Assembly: GCA_001311805.1 (NCBI GenBank)
Contig: BBCA01000002.1
Location: 62,001-126,000, forward strand
DNA: 64,000 nucleotides
Direction: 5' to 3'
Source of the DNA: Lentibacillus juripiscarius JCM 12147
Lineage (GTDB): Bacteria; Bacillota; Bacilli; Bacillales_D; Amphibacillaceae
The position numbers and the translations under genes were made by a program. This document shows, one piece after another, positions 51,644-62,444 of this stretch. The notes beneath the pieces were generated by a model. That model did not search any database. It was given only the letters and a program-made list of their open reading frames with translations, and had not been told where the DNA came from. The number at the start of each line of letters is the position of its first letter. Position 1 is the first letter of the stretch.

Positions 51644-52751
51644 ATGGCAATTGATTACCAAAAAGGTTAACTGCAATTCAACGTGACTTGAAGGAACAGA
51701 ATATCGATGTAGCGATAATTACGGCACCGGCTAATGTTTTCTATTACACTGGTTTCAATTCTGATCCGCACGAACGTTTTATGGCATTAGTGTTAGATAA
51801 TCGCAACCAGAGATTATCGTTATTTGTGCCTGCATTAGACGAACAAATTGCTACCGACGAATCATTCGTAAAAAATATCATTCCCATTTCCGATGAAGAA
51901 GACCCTTTTACGAAACTTAAAAATGAACTTGGAGCAACCTTTCAGCATTTCGGGTTGGAAATGAAAACAGTCAGTATGTTTCGTCATAACCAATTAAAGA
52001 ATGTCTTTCCAGATGCTTCTTATTCCGATATACAGCCTTTGATAAACAAACAGCGGCTTAAAAAATCCCGGGAAGAGATTGTCTATCTGCAAGAAGCAGT
52101 TACGATTATTGAAAACGTTTTGAATGAGGGGATTAAGAAAGTAAAGGTTGGGATGACGGAAGCGGAGCTGGCTGCTGAATTGGAATATCTTATGAAAAAT
52201 TTGGTGCTGTTGGCCCATCTTTTTCTACTATTGTTCTTGCCGGTGAAAAAGCTGCGTTACCACATGGGAGACCAGGAAAACGTGCATTTAAGAAAGGTGA
52301 CTATTTACTGATCGACTTCGGTGTTATAACAAAATCCGGTTACTGTTCGGATATCACAAGAACGTTTATTATCGGAGAAGCAACCGAAGAACAGAGAAAT
52401 ATCTATGACATCGTTCTTCAATCCAATCGAGCAGGTATCAATGCTGTAAAAGCAGGTATTCCACTTAAAACATTTGATATTGAAGCAAGAAAGGTAATTA
52501 TAGAAAATGGATATGGTGACTACTTTAATAACCGTGTTGGACACGGGCTCGGCATAGAAGTGCACGAAGAACCGTCCATCCATGAACATAATGATCAAAT
52601 CGCTGAAAAAGGGTTACTGTTTACAATTGAGCCCGGCATTTACATACCTGATTATGGTGGTGTACGTATTGAAGATGAGGTCTATATTAATGAGGATGGT
52701 GCTGCAGAAGTATTGACTACTTTTCCTAGAGACATGCAAATCTTGAAATAA
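51644..52751 (+). CDS. M24-family Xaa-Pro dipeptidase 2 (two frameshifts)
   Basis: A cytosolic prolidase-type peptidase of about 368 residues. ATG 51644 follows TGGAGGAATT. A slip in the run of five A at about 51660 ends the first frame after MAIDYQK; the next frame continues LTAIQRDLKEQNIDVAIITA. After a second slip near 52205 the metal site appears: LLIDFGVITKSGYCSDITRT (both Asp ligands), NRVGHGLGIEVHEEPSIHEH (His) and LFTIEPGIYIPDYGGVRIED (both Glu). All five ligands are intact, unlike the first M24 gene. It is a single-gene unit with a terminator after it. Confidence 0.9.
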
Positions 52752-52767
52752 AAAAAACTGATCTATC

Positions 52768-52803
52768 AAAGAAGAAGGTTAAGAGCAGCCTTCTTCTTTT
52801 TGT
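52768..52803 (+). terminator. Terminator after the second M24 gene
   Basis: AAAGAAGAAGG and CCTTCTTCTTT form an 11-bp stem followed by TTTG, 16 bases after the stop. Confidence 0.88.
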
Positions 52804-52920
52804 GAGATGCTGTATCAGCAATGTGATTACCAACAATATTTCCAGCCACGTACTTTGTCCATGCTTACTCAGAGGATATGTGCGCTAACAGTAGTTATAC
52901 ATACGTAGAATGTTCAATAC

Positions 52921-52954
52921 ATAAAGACACACCCTAAATGTCCAGGGTGCGTCT
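52921..52954 (-). terminator. Terminator of the hydantoinase operon
   Basis: On the minus strand AGACGCACCCT and AGGGTGTGTCT pair and are followed by TTTATG. It lies 80 bases after the NCS1 permease stop. Confidence 0.7.
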
Positions 52955-53034
52955 GTATAACCAAAATCCCACCATAGGATATCCATTCACATATTACCAG
53001 CAGTCCAATGTTATTCGTTCTTTAAACACAAGAG

Positions 53035-54371
53035 TTAATTTGCTTCTAATTTGGTATCAATATCATCGTTATCAACATAGTGAGTAAAATGATCCGGAGC
53101 TACCCGCGCTTTCAGTTTCATCGCTATATAATAAACTACTCCCGTAACAATTAATGATTGTACGGCTGGTATTCCGATAACAGTCACATACTGCGTCAAA
53201 TAACCTACTAAAGTCCCCACTGCCATCGCAATGGTTGCCATCCAGTTCCATCCGTGATTATCTTTCCAAGTCTGTTTTCGGATAAAAGAAGTCGACCATC
53301 ATTACACCTGCAATAGCAGGATATACGATTGCTGTCATATTCAGGAAGTCCATAAAGTAATCTAGGATCCCTGCAAGCGCTACAATAATTGCAAGTAAAG
53401 TTCCCCCGAAAGTGAGCAGTGCTCTTCCTTTATTCGAATTAACATTAAGCATATTGGAAAGGGCCAGTCCCATGCTGTAATTGTTCACCAATTGGCTTGT
53501 CCATGTTGCAAACCATAAAATTAAAAAGCCCCAAAAGGAAATCCTAAATTCATCATCACATTAACGATGTCAGCATCCCCTACCCCTACAGACATAACTG
53601 CTCCAACCATAAATAATGGAAATCCTACAAGAACAATACCTGTTGGAATCAGTGTATTATCCTTAATTGTTGGCTTTGCATAGCGGGTATAGTCAGCCGC
53701 TATCACCCACTGCGAAACGTTTGCACCGATAATAAGACTAATCGCTGCTAGAATTCCAATTGTGGGTTCCGGATCCCAACTGGTTATTGATTCCAACCCA
53801 TTACTATCTAAAGCAAAATAAATACCGGCAACAACTAATAACAAACCTGCAGGAACCGCAATATAATCCGTCCACTTCATCGAGCTATAACCAATAATTG
53901 ATGGGATAGCGAATAGCAATCCTGCTATTGTTGTAATCAATGCCCACATTCCCCATTGTGATGTATAATCAACACCTAACATTGCGGAAATTGCGTTTCC
54001 AGCAACCGACGTCTGTACAGCCCACCAACCAAGTGAAACAATGAAAATAGTTAAACCAACAATAAATCGTGCTTGTTTTGCTCCAAAGCTGGTACGTGCA
54101 ATGACCGAAGAGGCTCTGCCTGTTTTCGCTCCTATATAACCCTGTAATGCATTCCCAATCCACTGAATACCAAATAAAGCGATGATTAATATAAAGAAAA
54201 TCTCGCTAAGGCCATAGCTTCCTGCCAAAGTTGCTCCCACCATCAAAACAGGAATCGTAAATTCTAGTCCGCCAAAATCATAGCGGGAGTAATCCAATGT
54301 TGTCTTTTATCATCTGGTATGGCCTGCAATGCTTCATCTTTTTTAATATTACCTGCATTCTTTTCACTCAT
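53035..54371 (-). CDS. NCS1-family cytosine/purine/hydantoin permease (frameshifted)
   Basis: A twelve-helix permease. ATG 54371 follows AAAGGAGTG and gives MSEKNAGNIKKDEALQAIPD, then WITPAM, the usual start of the membrane part. The core GGLEFTIPVLMVGATLAGSY, ALQGYIGAKTGRASSVIART and SQWVIAADYTRYAKPT is typical of CodB-like members. Slips lie near 54285, 53525 and 53265. It is the last gene of the hydantoinase operon, which suggests uptake of the hydantoin, oxoproline or related cyclic amide that HyuA/HyuB opens. Confidence 0.85.
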
Positions 54372-54543
54372 TTAATTGTACACTCCTTTTTACATGTATG
54401 CTTTTATGTGCATCCTAGGAGTTCGTTCACATACCATGAATTAATATAAACAGAACCGACTCCAACAATAATGGCAATTTTCTGAATTAAAAAAGTGTAA
54501 ATAGTAGTAGAAAAGTTAAACTTTTCTACTACCTGTTTTCACT

Positions 54544-54861
54544 TCATTTTTCCTTCACAAGCGCCCAAACAATTTTACATGGCTCTTCACCCGAATTTAT
54601 AGCCCAATGTTGTTCCCCGGCAGGAATAAAAGTTGCATGTGACTCAGACACCCTAAAGGGAGTCCCTCCGCTTTCGCCTTCTATTTCCCCTTTAATAATA
54701 ATAGAGTATTCATTTTCTTCATGTTTAGATAAACCTTTCTTTGGCACTCTTTCCCCAGAAAGAATTGTGACAGTGCCAAACCTCACATCAATATCGTTAT
54801 ATTTTTCTTCAAACAATGTTAATAAACCATTATTATCAAAACCGTATTTATTTACCTCCAT
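54544..54861 (-). CDS. Small single-domain cupin protein
   Basis: A 105-residue cupin. ATG 54861 has GGTGGCTC-type weak ribosome binding site and lies 19 bases after hyuB. The barrel motifs are SKHEENEYSIIIKGEIEGES and SHATFIPAGEQHWAIN, with His and Glu at metal positions. Such stand-alone cupins in catabolic operons are often isomerases or substrate-binding proteins; no specific function is known to me here. Confidence 0.85.
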   Translation of the reverse strand: MEVNKYGFDNNGLLTLFEEKYNDIDVRFGTVTILSGERVPKKGLSKHEENEYSIIIKGEIEGESGGTPFRVSESHATFIPAGEQHWAINSGEEPCKIVWALVKEK

Positions 54862-54880
54862 TTAGAGCCACCTTTACAAA

Positions 54881-56612
54881 TTACTTTCTAATATCCAGTT
54901 CTTGATACTCGAACGTTTTTGGATCAACCCTAACACCAAATAAGGTCTTTGCTTCATCCACAGAGTAATATTCATTTTTACATCACTTACAACTTGTTTT
55001 GCTGGTCGTTTCAGCGGATCTCCATATCCACCGCCAGTTGCAGTCATTAATTTTAGAACATCATCTTTTTGCAACTCATAACGTGGATAAACACCGTATG
55101 GACCATCTACTTGCCCATTAGCTTTATTAACATAAAATTCGTTAACGGAACCTTCTAATCCGCCTCCTGTTCCCCATAAGCGATATTGGTTACGTCCAAA
55201 GGTGATGGTAGCTTCCTGTCCATCTGTGAGAGCCCGATACGATCTGATAACACCCTTGCCACCGATATACTCACCAGCTCCAGTACCATCAATCCTCAAA
55301 CTATATTCATCAATCATCACACCATATCGTGTTTCTGCAACTTCTACTGGAACATTGTAGGTTTCACCATCTAAAATACAAAACTGCCCACTTGCTCCGT
55401 CTTGGCCATTAGCTCCTCCCCATCCGCCAACAGAAGGTTCTACAATCAAGAAAGGTTCTTTAGTATCTTGGTGTGAACCAGTTAGTGTAACAGAACACAC
55501 TGATAGCAAATGAGCTGCTGCAAGCCTATGTGGTATATGTGGAGCCAATGCTTTCCATATTAAATCCGTGCATCCAAGCATTGTTTCAAAATAGTTCGAC
55601 GTAGGAGCAGGTCTTTCCGCTGACATAATTGATTTTTCATCAGTAATAATTTTTAACGGTCTAAATACGCCATCATTTACATTTTGATCAGGGTTTGTAA
55701 TTGCCAAGAAAATGGTTCTAACAGCAGATGCGAGTCCTGTATACGAACAATTGACAGGGCCGGGAACTTGTGCACTGCTGCCTCTAAAATCGCAAACAAA
55801 TTCGTTATCTGTTACTGTCACTTCAACTTGGATAGGGAATGGGCCATTGCCAATACCATCCGTTTCTACAAAACCTTCCGCTGTATACGTGCCTTTAGGC
55901 AGCTTTGCAAGCTCCTGCCTTGATATTGTTTCACCATGGTCTAATTGGCTATCAATTGCTGATAGTACTGTATCTTTACCATGCTTCTCGCAAATTTCCT
56001 TAACCCTTCTTTCACCTGTTTTAAGCGCTGCCACCTGTGCCCACATATCACCGAGGGATAACTCAGGAAAACGAACATTCGATCGTATGATCTCAACGAG
56101 CCCTTCATTTAATTGGCCCCCATCGTACAATTTAACAGATGGAAATTGTAATCCCTCCTGAAAAATATCCCTCGAATCATTTGTAAATGAACCGGGGTCT
56201 TTCCCACCAACTTCTGTCCAGTGTGCTTTATTCGCGGAAAAAGCGATAAGCTCATTCTCATAGAATATAGGCATAACTAATCCAACATCTGATAAGTGGG
56301 AACCTCCCCCACCATAAGGGTCATTAATGATAATGATATCCCCTGGTTTTAACTCACCTTTATCATCGTATTTTTCAAAGTTTGCTTAACCATGTAAGAA
56401 AGCATTCCAATAAATCCAGTAACTCCGTTACCTTGAGTTAACAATTGACCTTTTGAATCCGTTAAACCACTTGCATAGTCCAATACTTCATAAATAATTG
56501 GACTCATTGAAGTTTTTGCCAAGGCTATAAACATTTCATCTCCAGTAGCAAGTAAAGAATCTTTTACAATCTCCAGTGTAAATGGGTCAACTTTTGTCTC
56601 ATTCGCAATCAT
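54881..56612 (-). CDS. hyuB: Hydantoinase/oxoprolinase subunit B (HyuB)
   Basis: HyuB pairs with HyuA for ATP-dependent opening of hydantoins, N-methylhydantoin or 5-oxoproline. The start MIANETKVDPFTLEIVKDSL at 56612 directly follows hyuA. Typical motifs are PGDIIIINDPYGGGGSHLSD, ANKAHWTEVGGKDPGS, GGWGGANGQDGASG and ATGGGYGDPLKRPA. Slips lie near 56360 and 54975; the proper ending is FEYQELDIRK at 54881. About 577 residues, a normal length. The exact substrate cannot be told from sequence. Confidence 0.9.
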
Positions 56613-58657
56613 TTATCTCGCCCCCGTTTCGATTATTAAATTTCCATAACCATCCACTTTCAAAGTTTGGCCTTGATAAAGTACAGTAACTGCTGCTTTT
56701 TCTTCAACAATTGCAGGTCCCTGAATCGTTTCGTTCGCCGGCAGCAATTCTCGGTTATAGACATCTGTATGGACCCACCCTTTTGGATTCTCAAAGTAAA
56801 CTTCTCTAGTTTCTATTTTGGCGTCTTCCAAGCTTGTACTTGTTTCCCTTTTCTTAAATTCAGGCTTTTCAACTTTGCCAAAGGCTGTAACATGCAAATT
56901 AACAATTTCTGTTTCCGTATCATCAAGTCTAAATGTATAGTTTTGCTCATGTAACTGATGGAAAGTCTCGACTATTTCTTGCAAATGTTCGCCCGACCAA
57001 TCACCATCTGGTACAGGTACTTTCACTGTATGTTCTTGACCAAGGTAACGCATATCTGCATAGCGATTGAACACAACCTCTTCTTTAGCAATACCTTCAT
57101 TATTAAATTGCTCATATGCTTCATTGTCAATCTGTTCCCACTGCTCAAAAATTTCATTTTGTTCAAGACTATTCAATCGCTTAATAAATGTTTTTATATA
57201 ATCATGACGAAGATCACTCATCAACATTCCCCATGCAGAAAATACTGGTGATGCAACAGGGATAACGACTTTCTTGACTCCCAATTCTTTAGCAAGGGCA
57301 GGAGCATGCATTGATCCGCCACCACCGAATGCAACTAATGTGAAATCCTGAGGGTTATGCCCTTTTCTGATTGAGATAAGTTTAAGTGCGTTCAACATAT
57401 TTGAATTAGCGATACGGATAATACCAAGTGCCGCTTCCTCAGCAGTCATATCAAAGTGAGCTGCAATTTTGTCCTGAATGACTTCTCTTACCAAGTTTAA
57501 ATCAACATCATAGTCAAAATTATCAGCTGAAAGGCGGCCAGTTATCAGATTAGCATCTGTCGTTGTAGGCTCCGTCCCACCTTGACCATACGATACGGGT
57601 CCGGGGACAGCTCCAGCTGACTCGGGGCCAACTTTAAGAGCGCCAGCTTCATCCAGCCAAGCTATTGATCCCCCACCATTGCCAATTTCCACAATATCAA
57701 CTACTGGTGTTTTAATCGGATAGCCTGCATTCCGATCATTTCGTTCAATATAATAATCAGTAGAAACCTTCACTTCACCTTTTTCAATGAGAGAGCATTT
57801 TGCCGTGGTACCTCCAATATCAAATGCAATCATGTTCTCTTCACCAATAAGGTCCCCAAGTACAGCTGCACCATAAATTCCCGCAACAGGCCCAGACTCT
57901 ACCATGTTAATCGGAACTTTTTTTAGCCTCTTCAAATGTGGTTGTACCGCCATTTGATTGCATAATAAAATTCTTACTTCCAGTATTTAAATCTGCCAAT
58001 TTGTTTTCTAACCTATTCACATATGAGGTTGCTGCTGGTTGAACATAGGAATTCAATGCGACAGTATTTGTTCGTTCATACTCACGCCATTCCTTTGTAA
58101 CGTCATGTGAGGCAGATACGGAAACCTCTGGCCATAACTCTTTAATTAATTCAACCGTCTTTTTTCATGATCCGGATTTGCATAGGAGTGCAAGTAAGCT
58201 ACAGCTATTGCTTCCACACCTTGCTGTTTGAAATAATCTACTATATCTTTTACCTGTTCTTTGTCCAAGGGGGTGAGAACTTCCCCTTTATAATTAAGCC
58301 GTTCATTTATTTCCCTTCGCAGACTTCGTTCGACGAACGGTTCAGGTTTTTATAGCGAATATTAAATAAATCTGGACGGTTTCCCCTGGCAATTTCCAGA
58401 ACATCCCTAAACCCTTCTGTCGTAATTAATCCAGTTTTTGCACCTTTCCTTTCTGTTAAAGCATTAATAATCACAGTGGTTCCATGGATAAATGTAGACA
58501 TGGCTTCTTTATTTACGTTGCTTTTTTCCAATATATCAATAACACCTTGTTCAAAATTTGGTGGTGTCGTAGGACCTTTGGCAACCTCAATCTGCCCACC
58601 ATCGTCAACATATACCATGTCTGTAAATGTCCCTCCAATATCTGTTGCAACTCTCAT
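56613..58657 (-). CDS. hyuA: Hydantoinase/oxoprolinase subunit A (HyuA)
   Basis: The ATP-binding partner, of the actin-like ATPase fold. ATG 58657 has AGGAAGGGTGGAG upstream and starts MRVATDIGGTFTDMVYVDDG. Further motifs are STFIHGTTVIINALTERKGA, NMVESGPVAGIYGAAVLGDL, AFDIGGTTAKCSLIEKGEVK and TLVAFGGGGSMHAPALA. Slips near 58310, 58165 and 57945 split it. Joined length is about 681 residues. It follows the XRE-cupin regulator gene by 30 bases in what looks like one operon. Confidence 0.9.
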
Positions 58658-58687
58658 ATACTCCACCCTTCCTATATAAATTAATTT

Positions 58688-59230
58688 TCAAAAAATTATT
58701 GGTGTCAACACACTCAACAATACTGCCTCTTCATTCATAGGGTTTTTCCACTCATGTACTTTTTCAGAAGGAAAATGAATGGAATCACCTTTATTTAAAA
58801 TGTACTCCTTTTCCTCAACCCTGAATATAATGGTTCCTTTTATGACATGATAAAATTCTTCTCCCGGATGGCTGTACCTTTCAACAAACAGTTTGTTTGG
58901 AGGCACCGTAACTAGCATAGGTTCCATTTTTCGCTCCGGAAACTTTCCAGCCAAACGGATGTGCTGGACATTGGAACCCTCTAGTTTGAAAGGTTTTTGT
59001 TCCGATTCACGAACTGCAAAATTATAATTTTCAATCTCCCTAAAGAAATAAGTGATGTTAATGTTAAAAGCATCTGAAATCTTCTTCAAAGATGTTATAG
59101 CAAGTGATGAGTTTCCCCGCTCAATCTGAGAAAGAAAACTTACAGAGAGTCCCGTCTCCTCGCCTAAATCCTTAAGAGTCATTTCCTTTTCTAATCTTAA
59201 ACTTTTAATCTTTTTACTAATATCCTCCAT
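58688..59230 (-). CDS. XRE-family regulator with C-terminal cupin domain (intact)
   Basis: A 180-residue repressor or activator. Residues 1-65 form the XRE helix-turn-helix (KIKSLRLEKEMTLKDLGEET then GLSVSFLSQIERGNSSLAIT). Residues 100-180 form a cupin (SHPGEEFYHVIKGTIIFRVE then KGDSIHFPSEKVHEWKNP). ATG 59230 follows AAATGGAGG-type context. Proteins of this layout (PuuR/SinR-like) bind small amino compounds in the cupin and control adjacent catabolic genes. It heads the hydantoinase operon and probably controls it. Confidence 0.88.
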   Translation of the reverse strand: MEDISKKIKSLRLEKEMTLKDLGEETGLSVSFLSQIERGNSSLAITSLKKISDAFNINITYFFREIENYNFAVRESEQKPFKLEGSNVQHIRLAGKFPERKMEPMLVTVPPNKLFVERYSHPGEEFYHVIKGTIIFRVEEKEYILNKGDSIHFPSEKVHEWKNPMNEEAVLLSVLTPIIF

Positions 59231-59562
59231 TTATCCTTTATCCCTTTTTCTCTCATAATTTTAATTAGAGTGGAATTTTTTCACCTCCATTTAATTTTTA
59301 TAATTTTAACATAACATTTAATATAAATGAAAGAAAATTTAATATATTTTAAAGTTACGAATACTATAGTCTAGAAACAAACCTAGATAAAACAGGTCAA
59401 AGGTCTGATGCATTAAAATATTTTTCAGGTCTGGCAAACAATTAAAACTTGATCTATTTCGGTTGGAAAGTTATCTCCAGCCTTCTTCTTTTTGTTATAA
59501 TGAACCCACACGTACCACGAAACAGACAATCAACGTCCGGCATAGGGAGGGGAAAAATATAA
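59231..59562. other. AT-rich divergent regulatory region
   Basis: Between the regulator gene and the methyltransferase gene no coding frame is convincing. On the minus side, direct AT-rich repeats (ATTTAATATA twice, near 59310-59350) could be operator or UP sequences. A TATAAT at about 59495 suits a promoter for the methyltransferase. Confidence 0.45.
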
Positions 59563-60554
59563 ATGGATAAAGAATTGCGGCTGGATGCAATTTGCGGTGA
59601 TGTTCTTGAGGAACTAAAAAAAATAGAATCAGCTTCGGTTAATCTGATTGTGACGGACCCGCCCTATAATTTAGCTAAGAACTACGGGGAAACAATGGAC
59701 AATCTTGATTTTGATGCGTACCTAGACTTTTCCAGAAAGTGGATCGGTGAGTGCAAACGCATCCTGAAAGATAATGGGACCATCTATGTATTTATGGGGG
59801 TCCGATACATATCCTACATTTATATGATCATGGAACAGGAACTGGAGCTGGAGTTCAATTCGTGGATCACGTGGCATTACACACAGGGAATAGGGAAAAC
59901 AAAAGGATTCAGTCCGCGGCATGATGATATCCTTATGTTTACAAAAAGCAAACAATTCAATTTTTACCTGGACCATATCCGTATCCCGCAAAAATATTAC
60001 CGAAGCCGAAACAACATGCGCGGGGCCAATCCCGGCAATGTGTGGGAATTCAGTCACATCCATTACAGCAACAAAACAGGCAGACTCATCCCACCCAAAA
60101 GCCGGAGGGACTGTTCGAACGCATGATTTTGGCAAGTTCCAAACAGGGGGATACCGTACTTGATCCGTTTGTCGGCAGCGGTACAACAATTCGGGTTTGT
60201 CAGCAGACCGGGAGAAACGGGATTGGCATTGACGTGAACAGCCAATATATCGACTTGACACGCGAGCGGCTGAAGCAGGAATTTAACGGGTTCGACAGCA
60301 TTGACGTTCGGCTAGCACGCGTACCGAATGATTTGAATGATCAGGAGGTGCGAAAAGCCTATATCAACAATCACATTCAATGGTTTTTGGCGAATCACGA
60401 TGATGCCGTCGATACCTTCATCACCGCTGTCAAAGAAAAATATGCACATAAAATGGATGAGGAAGAACTGAGCGAATTGGATAACCTAGTAAAGGAAACT
60501 AGGCAAAAGATAAGTGAACCGCTGGAAAATGAAGCATCCGGCAGCATAACCTGA
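59563..60554 (+). CDS. Orphan DNA methyltransferase, beta class (one frameshift)
   Basis: A site-specific N6-adenine or N4-cytosine methyltransferase. ATG 59563 follows AGGGAGGGG. Motif IV (catalytic) DPPYNLAKNY lies near residue 35 and the AdoMet motif I DPFVGSGTTIRVCQQTGRNG lies in the C-terminal half. This order IV before I marks the beta class. HPTQKPEGLFERMI precedes motif I. One slip near 60090 splits the protein; about 330 residues. No restriction endonuclease gene is next to it, and the following gene is convergent three bases away. Recognition sequence is unknown. Confidence 0.88.
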
Positions 60555-60556
60555 TT

Positions 60557-61845
60557 CTAGGCTACAAAAACAAAGTATAGAATGAATAACAAGCAAAGTA
60601 CGTACATAATCGGGTGAATTTCTTTAACGTTTTGTGCCAGTAAAGATAGTGGGTAAAGAACAAAGCCAAATGCAATACCTGTTGCTACACTAGAGGTAAG
60701 GGGCATCATGATAATCGTCATGAAAGATGGGATCACAATTTCCAACTTACTCCAGTTTATTTCACTTATTTCCATCGCCATTAACGCCCCTACAATTATT
60801 AATGCAGGTGCTGTAACCTCGGCAGTAATAACTGCAAGAACAGGTGAAAACAATAAAGAAATCGCAAACAGACAGCAATAATGACAGACGTAAATCCTGT
60901 TCGTCCTCCAACTGCAACACCGGCTGAAGATTCAACACTGGTGGCAGGGGTTGATGTCCCCAATATTGCTCCAACAACACCGGCTGATGAGTCAGCAAGC
61001 AGCGCCCTTCCAATGTTTGGAATTTTATTGTTTTTCATAATCCCCGCTTGACTGGTCAGTGCAATTAATGCTCCAGCTGTATCAAAGAAGGCTACAAATA
61101 AATGTGAAGATGACTGCTAATAATTCAGGGGTGAAAATATCATTAAAATGTAAGAACACCTCGCCAAACGTTGGTTCCATACTTGGTATTTTTCCAACGA
61201 TGGATGAAGGAACGTTAATCAACCCGACGATCATCCCAATAATAGTTGTAATCGCTATTCCGTAAAAAATTCCCCCATTGATCCCCTTCACTATCATAAA
61301 TACTGTTATGATGAGGCCAATAACAGCTAGTGCAGTCATGGGAGATGTTAGGTCCCCAATCGTAACAAAAGTATCTTGGTTGGAAACAATAATTCCTGCA
61401 TTTTTTAACCCGATAAATGCGATGAAAAATCCTATTCCAGACGCAATGGCATATTTTAAATCCTGTGGAATAACATCAATAATCTTTTCCCTGATTTTCA
61501 TTAAACTTAATAACGTGAAAATGATTCCAGCAATAAAGACACCGGTTAAAGCTACTTGCCATTTCATGCCCATCCCGATACAAACGGAAAAGGTAAAAAT
61601 GAATTCAATCCCATACTCGGTGCAATAGCTATTGGATAATTAGCAAGTAAGCCAATAAGCAGGGTACCGATGATAGCAGTAAGAGCAGTTGCGGTAAAAA
61701 CAGCACCCCTATCCATCCCCGCTTGGCTAAGAATTAGTGGGTTTACGACTAAAATATAAGCCACAGATAGGAAAGTTGTCAGTCCCGCTAATGTTTCCTG
61801 TTTATAGGAGGTATTCCGTTCTTTAAGTTGAAAAAAGTTTTTCAT
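60557..61845 (-). CDS. NCS2-family (AzgA-type) hypoxanthine/guanine permease (frameshifted)
   Basis: A purine permease of about 430 residues. The start MKNFFQLKERNTSYKQETLA then GLTTFLSVAYILVVNPLILS is typical of AzgA/PbuG/PbuO relatives. Later motifs are AIAPSMGLNSFLPFPF and FFDTAGALI-like sequence recovered across a slip near 61095. Slips also occur near 61570 and 60870. No purine riboswitch is visible upstream. The gene stands alone; a palindromic repeat lies 70 bases upstream of it. Confidence 0.85.
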
Positions 61846-61912
61846 GATGTTTGTAGCTCCTGTTTTCTTAGGTTAATCGCTTTTTTCGCATGGAGTGTTA
61901 TTATTTAGCCCG

Positions 61913-62025
61913 CAGCCCGTATACACTTCGCTTTCCGCGGGCGAGTGGCAAGCCTCCTCGGGCAGAGCCCTGTGGGGTCTTGCCTATCTCGCACTTCCCG
62001 CAGGAGTCTTCATGTATACGGGCTG
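61913..62025. repeat. 113-bp palindromic Bacillaceae intergenic repeat
   Basis: The ends CAGCCCGTATACA and TGTATACGGGCTG are perfect 13-bp inverted repeats. Inside is the GC-rich string ACTTCGCTTTCCGCGGGCGA ... CTTCCCGCAGGAGTCTTCAT, which I recognise as a dispersed intergenic element of Bacillaceae genomes, able to fold along its whole length. It encodes no protein. Confidence 0.75.
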
Positions 62026-62444
62026 CTCAGAGGGTATATAGCAGTTATTACTTCGTTGCATAGGTTAAGGAATAACCATGGATAATTCTGTAATTAGGTT
62101 CCCACAACCATCCCATTTTACTTTCTTATGTTTTAAAAAAAACTTTGGCTACAAGCATGCCAAAGTTTCATCTGCAAAAGGAATGAAAAATATCATCTAT
62201 TTTCCATTCCTTGTAGACAAGCTATTTAGGGTAGCTGGTAGAAACGTCCAAGCCGTATTCTTGAACTTATACAAGGTATACTATTTTTTACAATAGAGGA
62301 ATAATAACAAGTTTACATCAAGACGTCAATGGAAAATATTCAGCAATTCGAGAGATGCTTTTACCCCCTTTCTTATTTATTTTAAAATGAAGATGGGTAA
62401 CATAATAAGATACACACATATGCAAAGAATGGAGGAAATGATCA
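62026..62444. other. Intergenic region before yyaL, no supported gene
   Basis: A 72-codon open frame (62078-62296) lacks a ribosome binding site and family resemblance. A hairpin CTACAAGCATG-type element near 62150-62215 may terminate or pair, but I cannot assign it. The promoter of the following gene probably lies in the AT-rich stretch 62370-62415. Confidence 0.4.

Noticed and set aside
59563..60554. Restriction-modification system
   Set aside because: No endonuclease-like gene accompanies the methyltransferase; the Uma2 gene lies 26 kb away.
61846..61912. Purine or PRPP riboswitch before the NCS2 permease
   Set aside because: None of the conserved core strings of these aptamers is visible in the leader.
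62078..62296. 72-codon frame before yyaL
   Set aside because: It has no ribosome binding site and no recognisable composition or motif.
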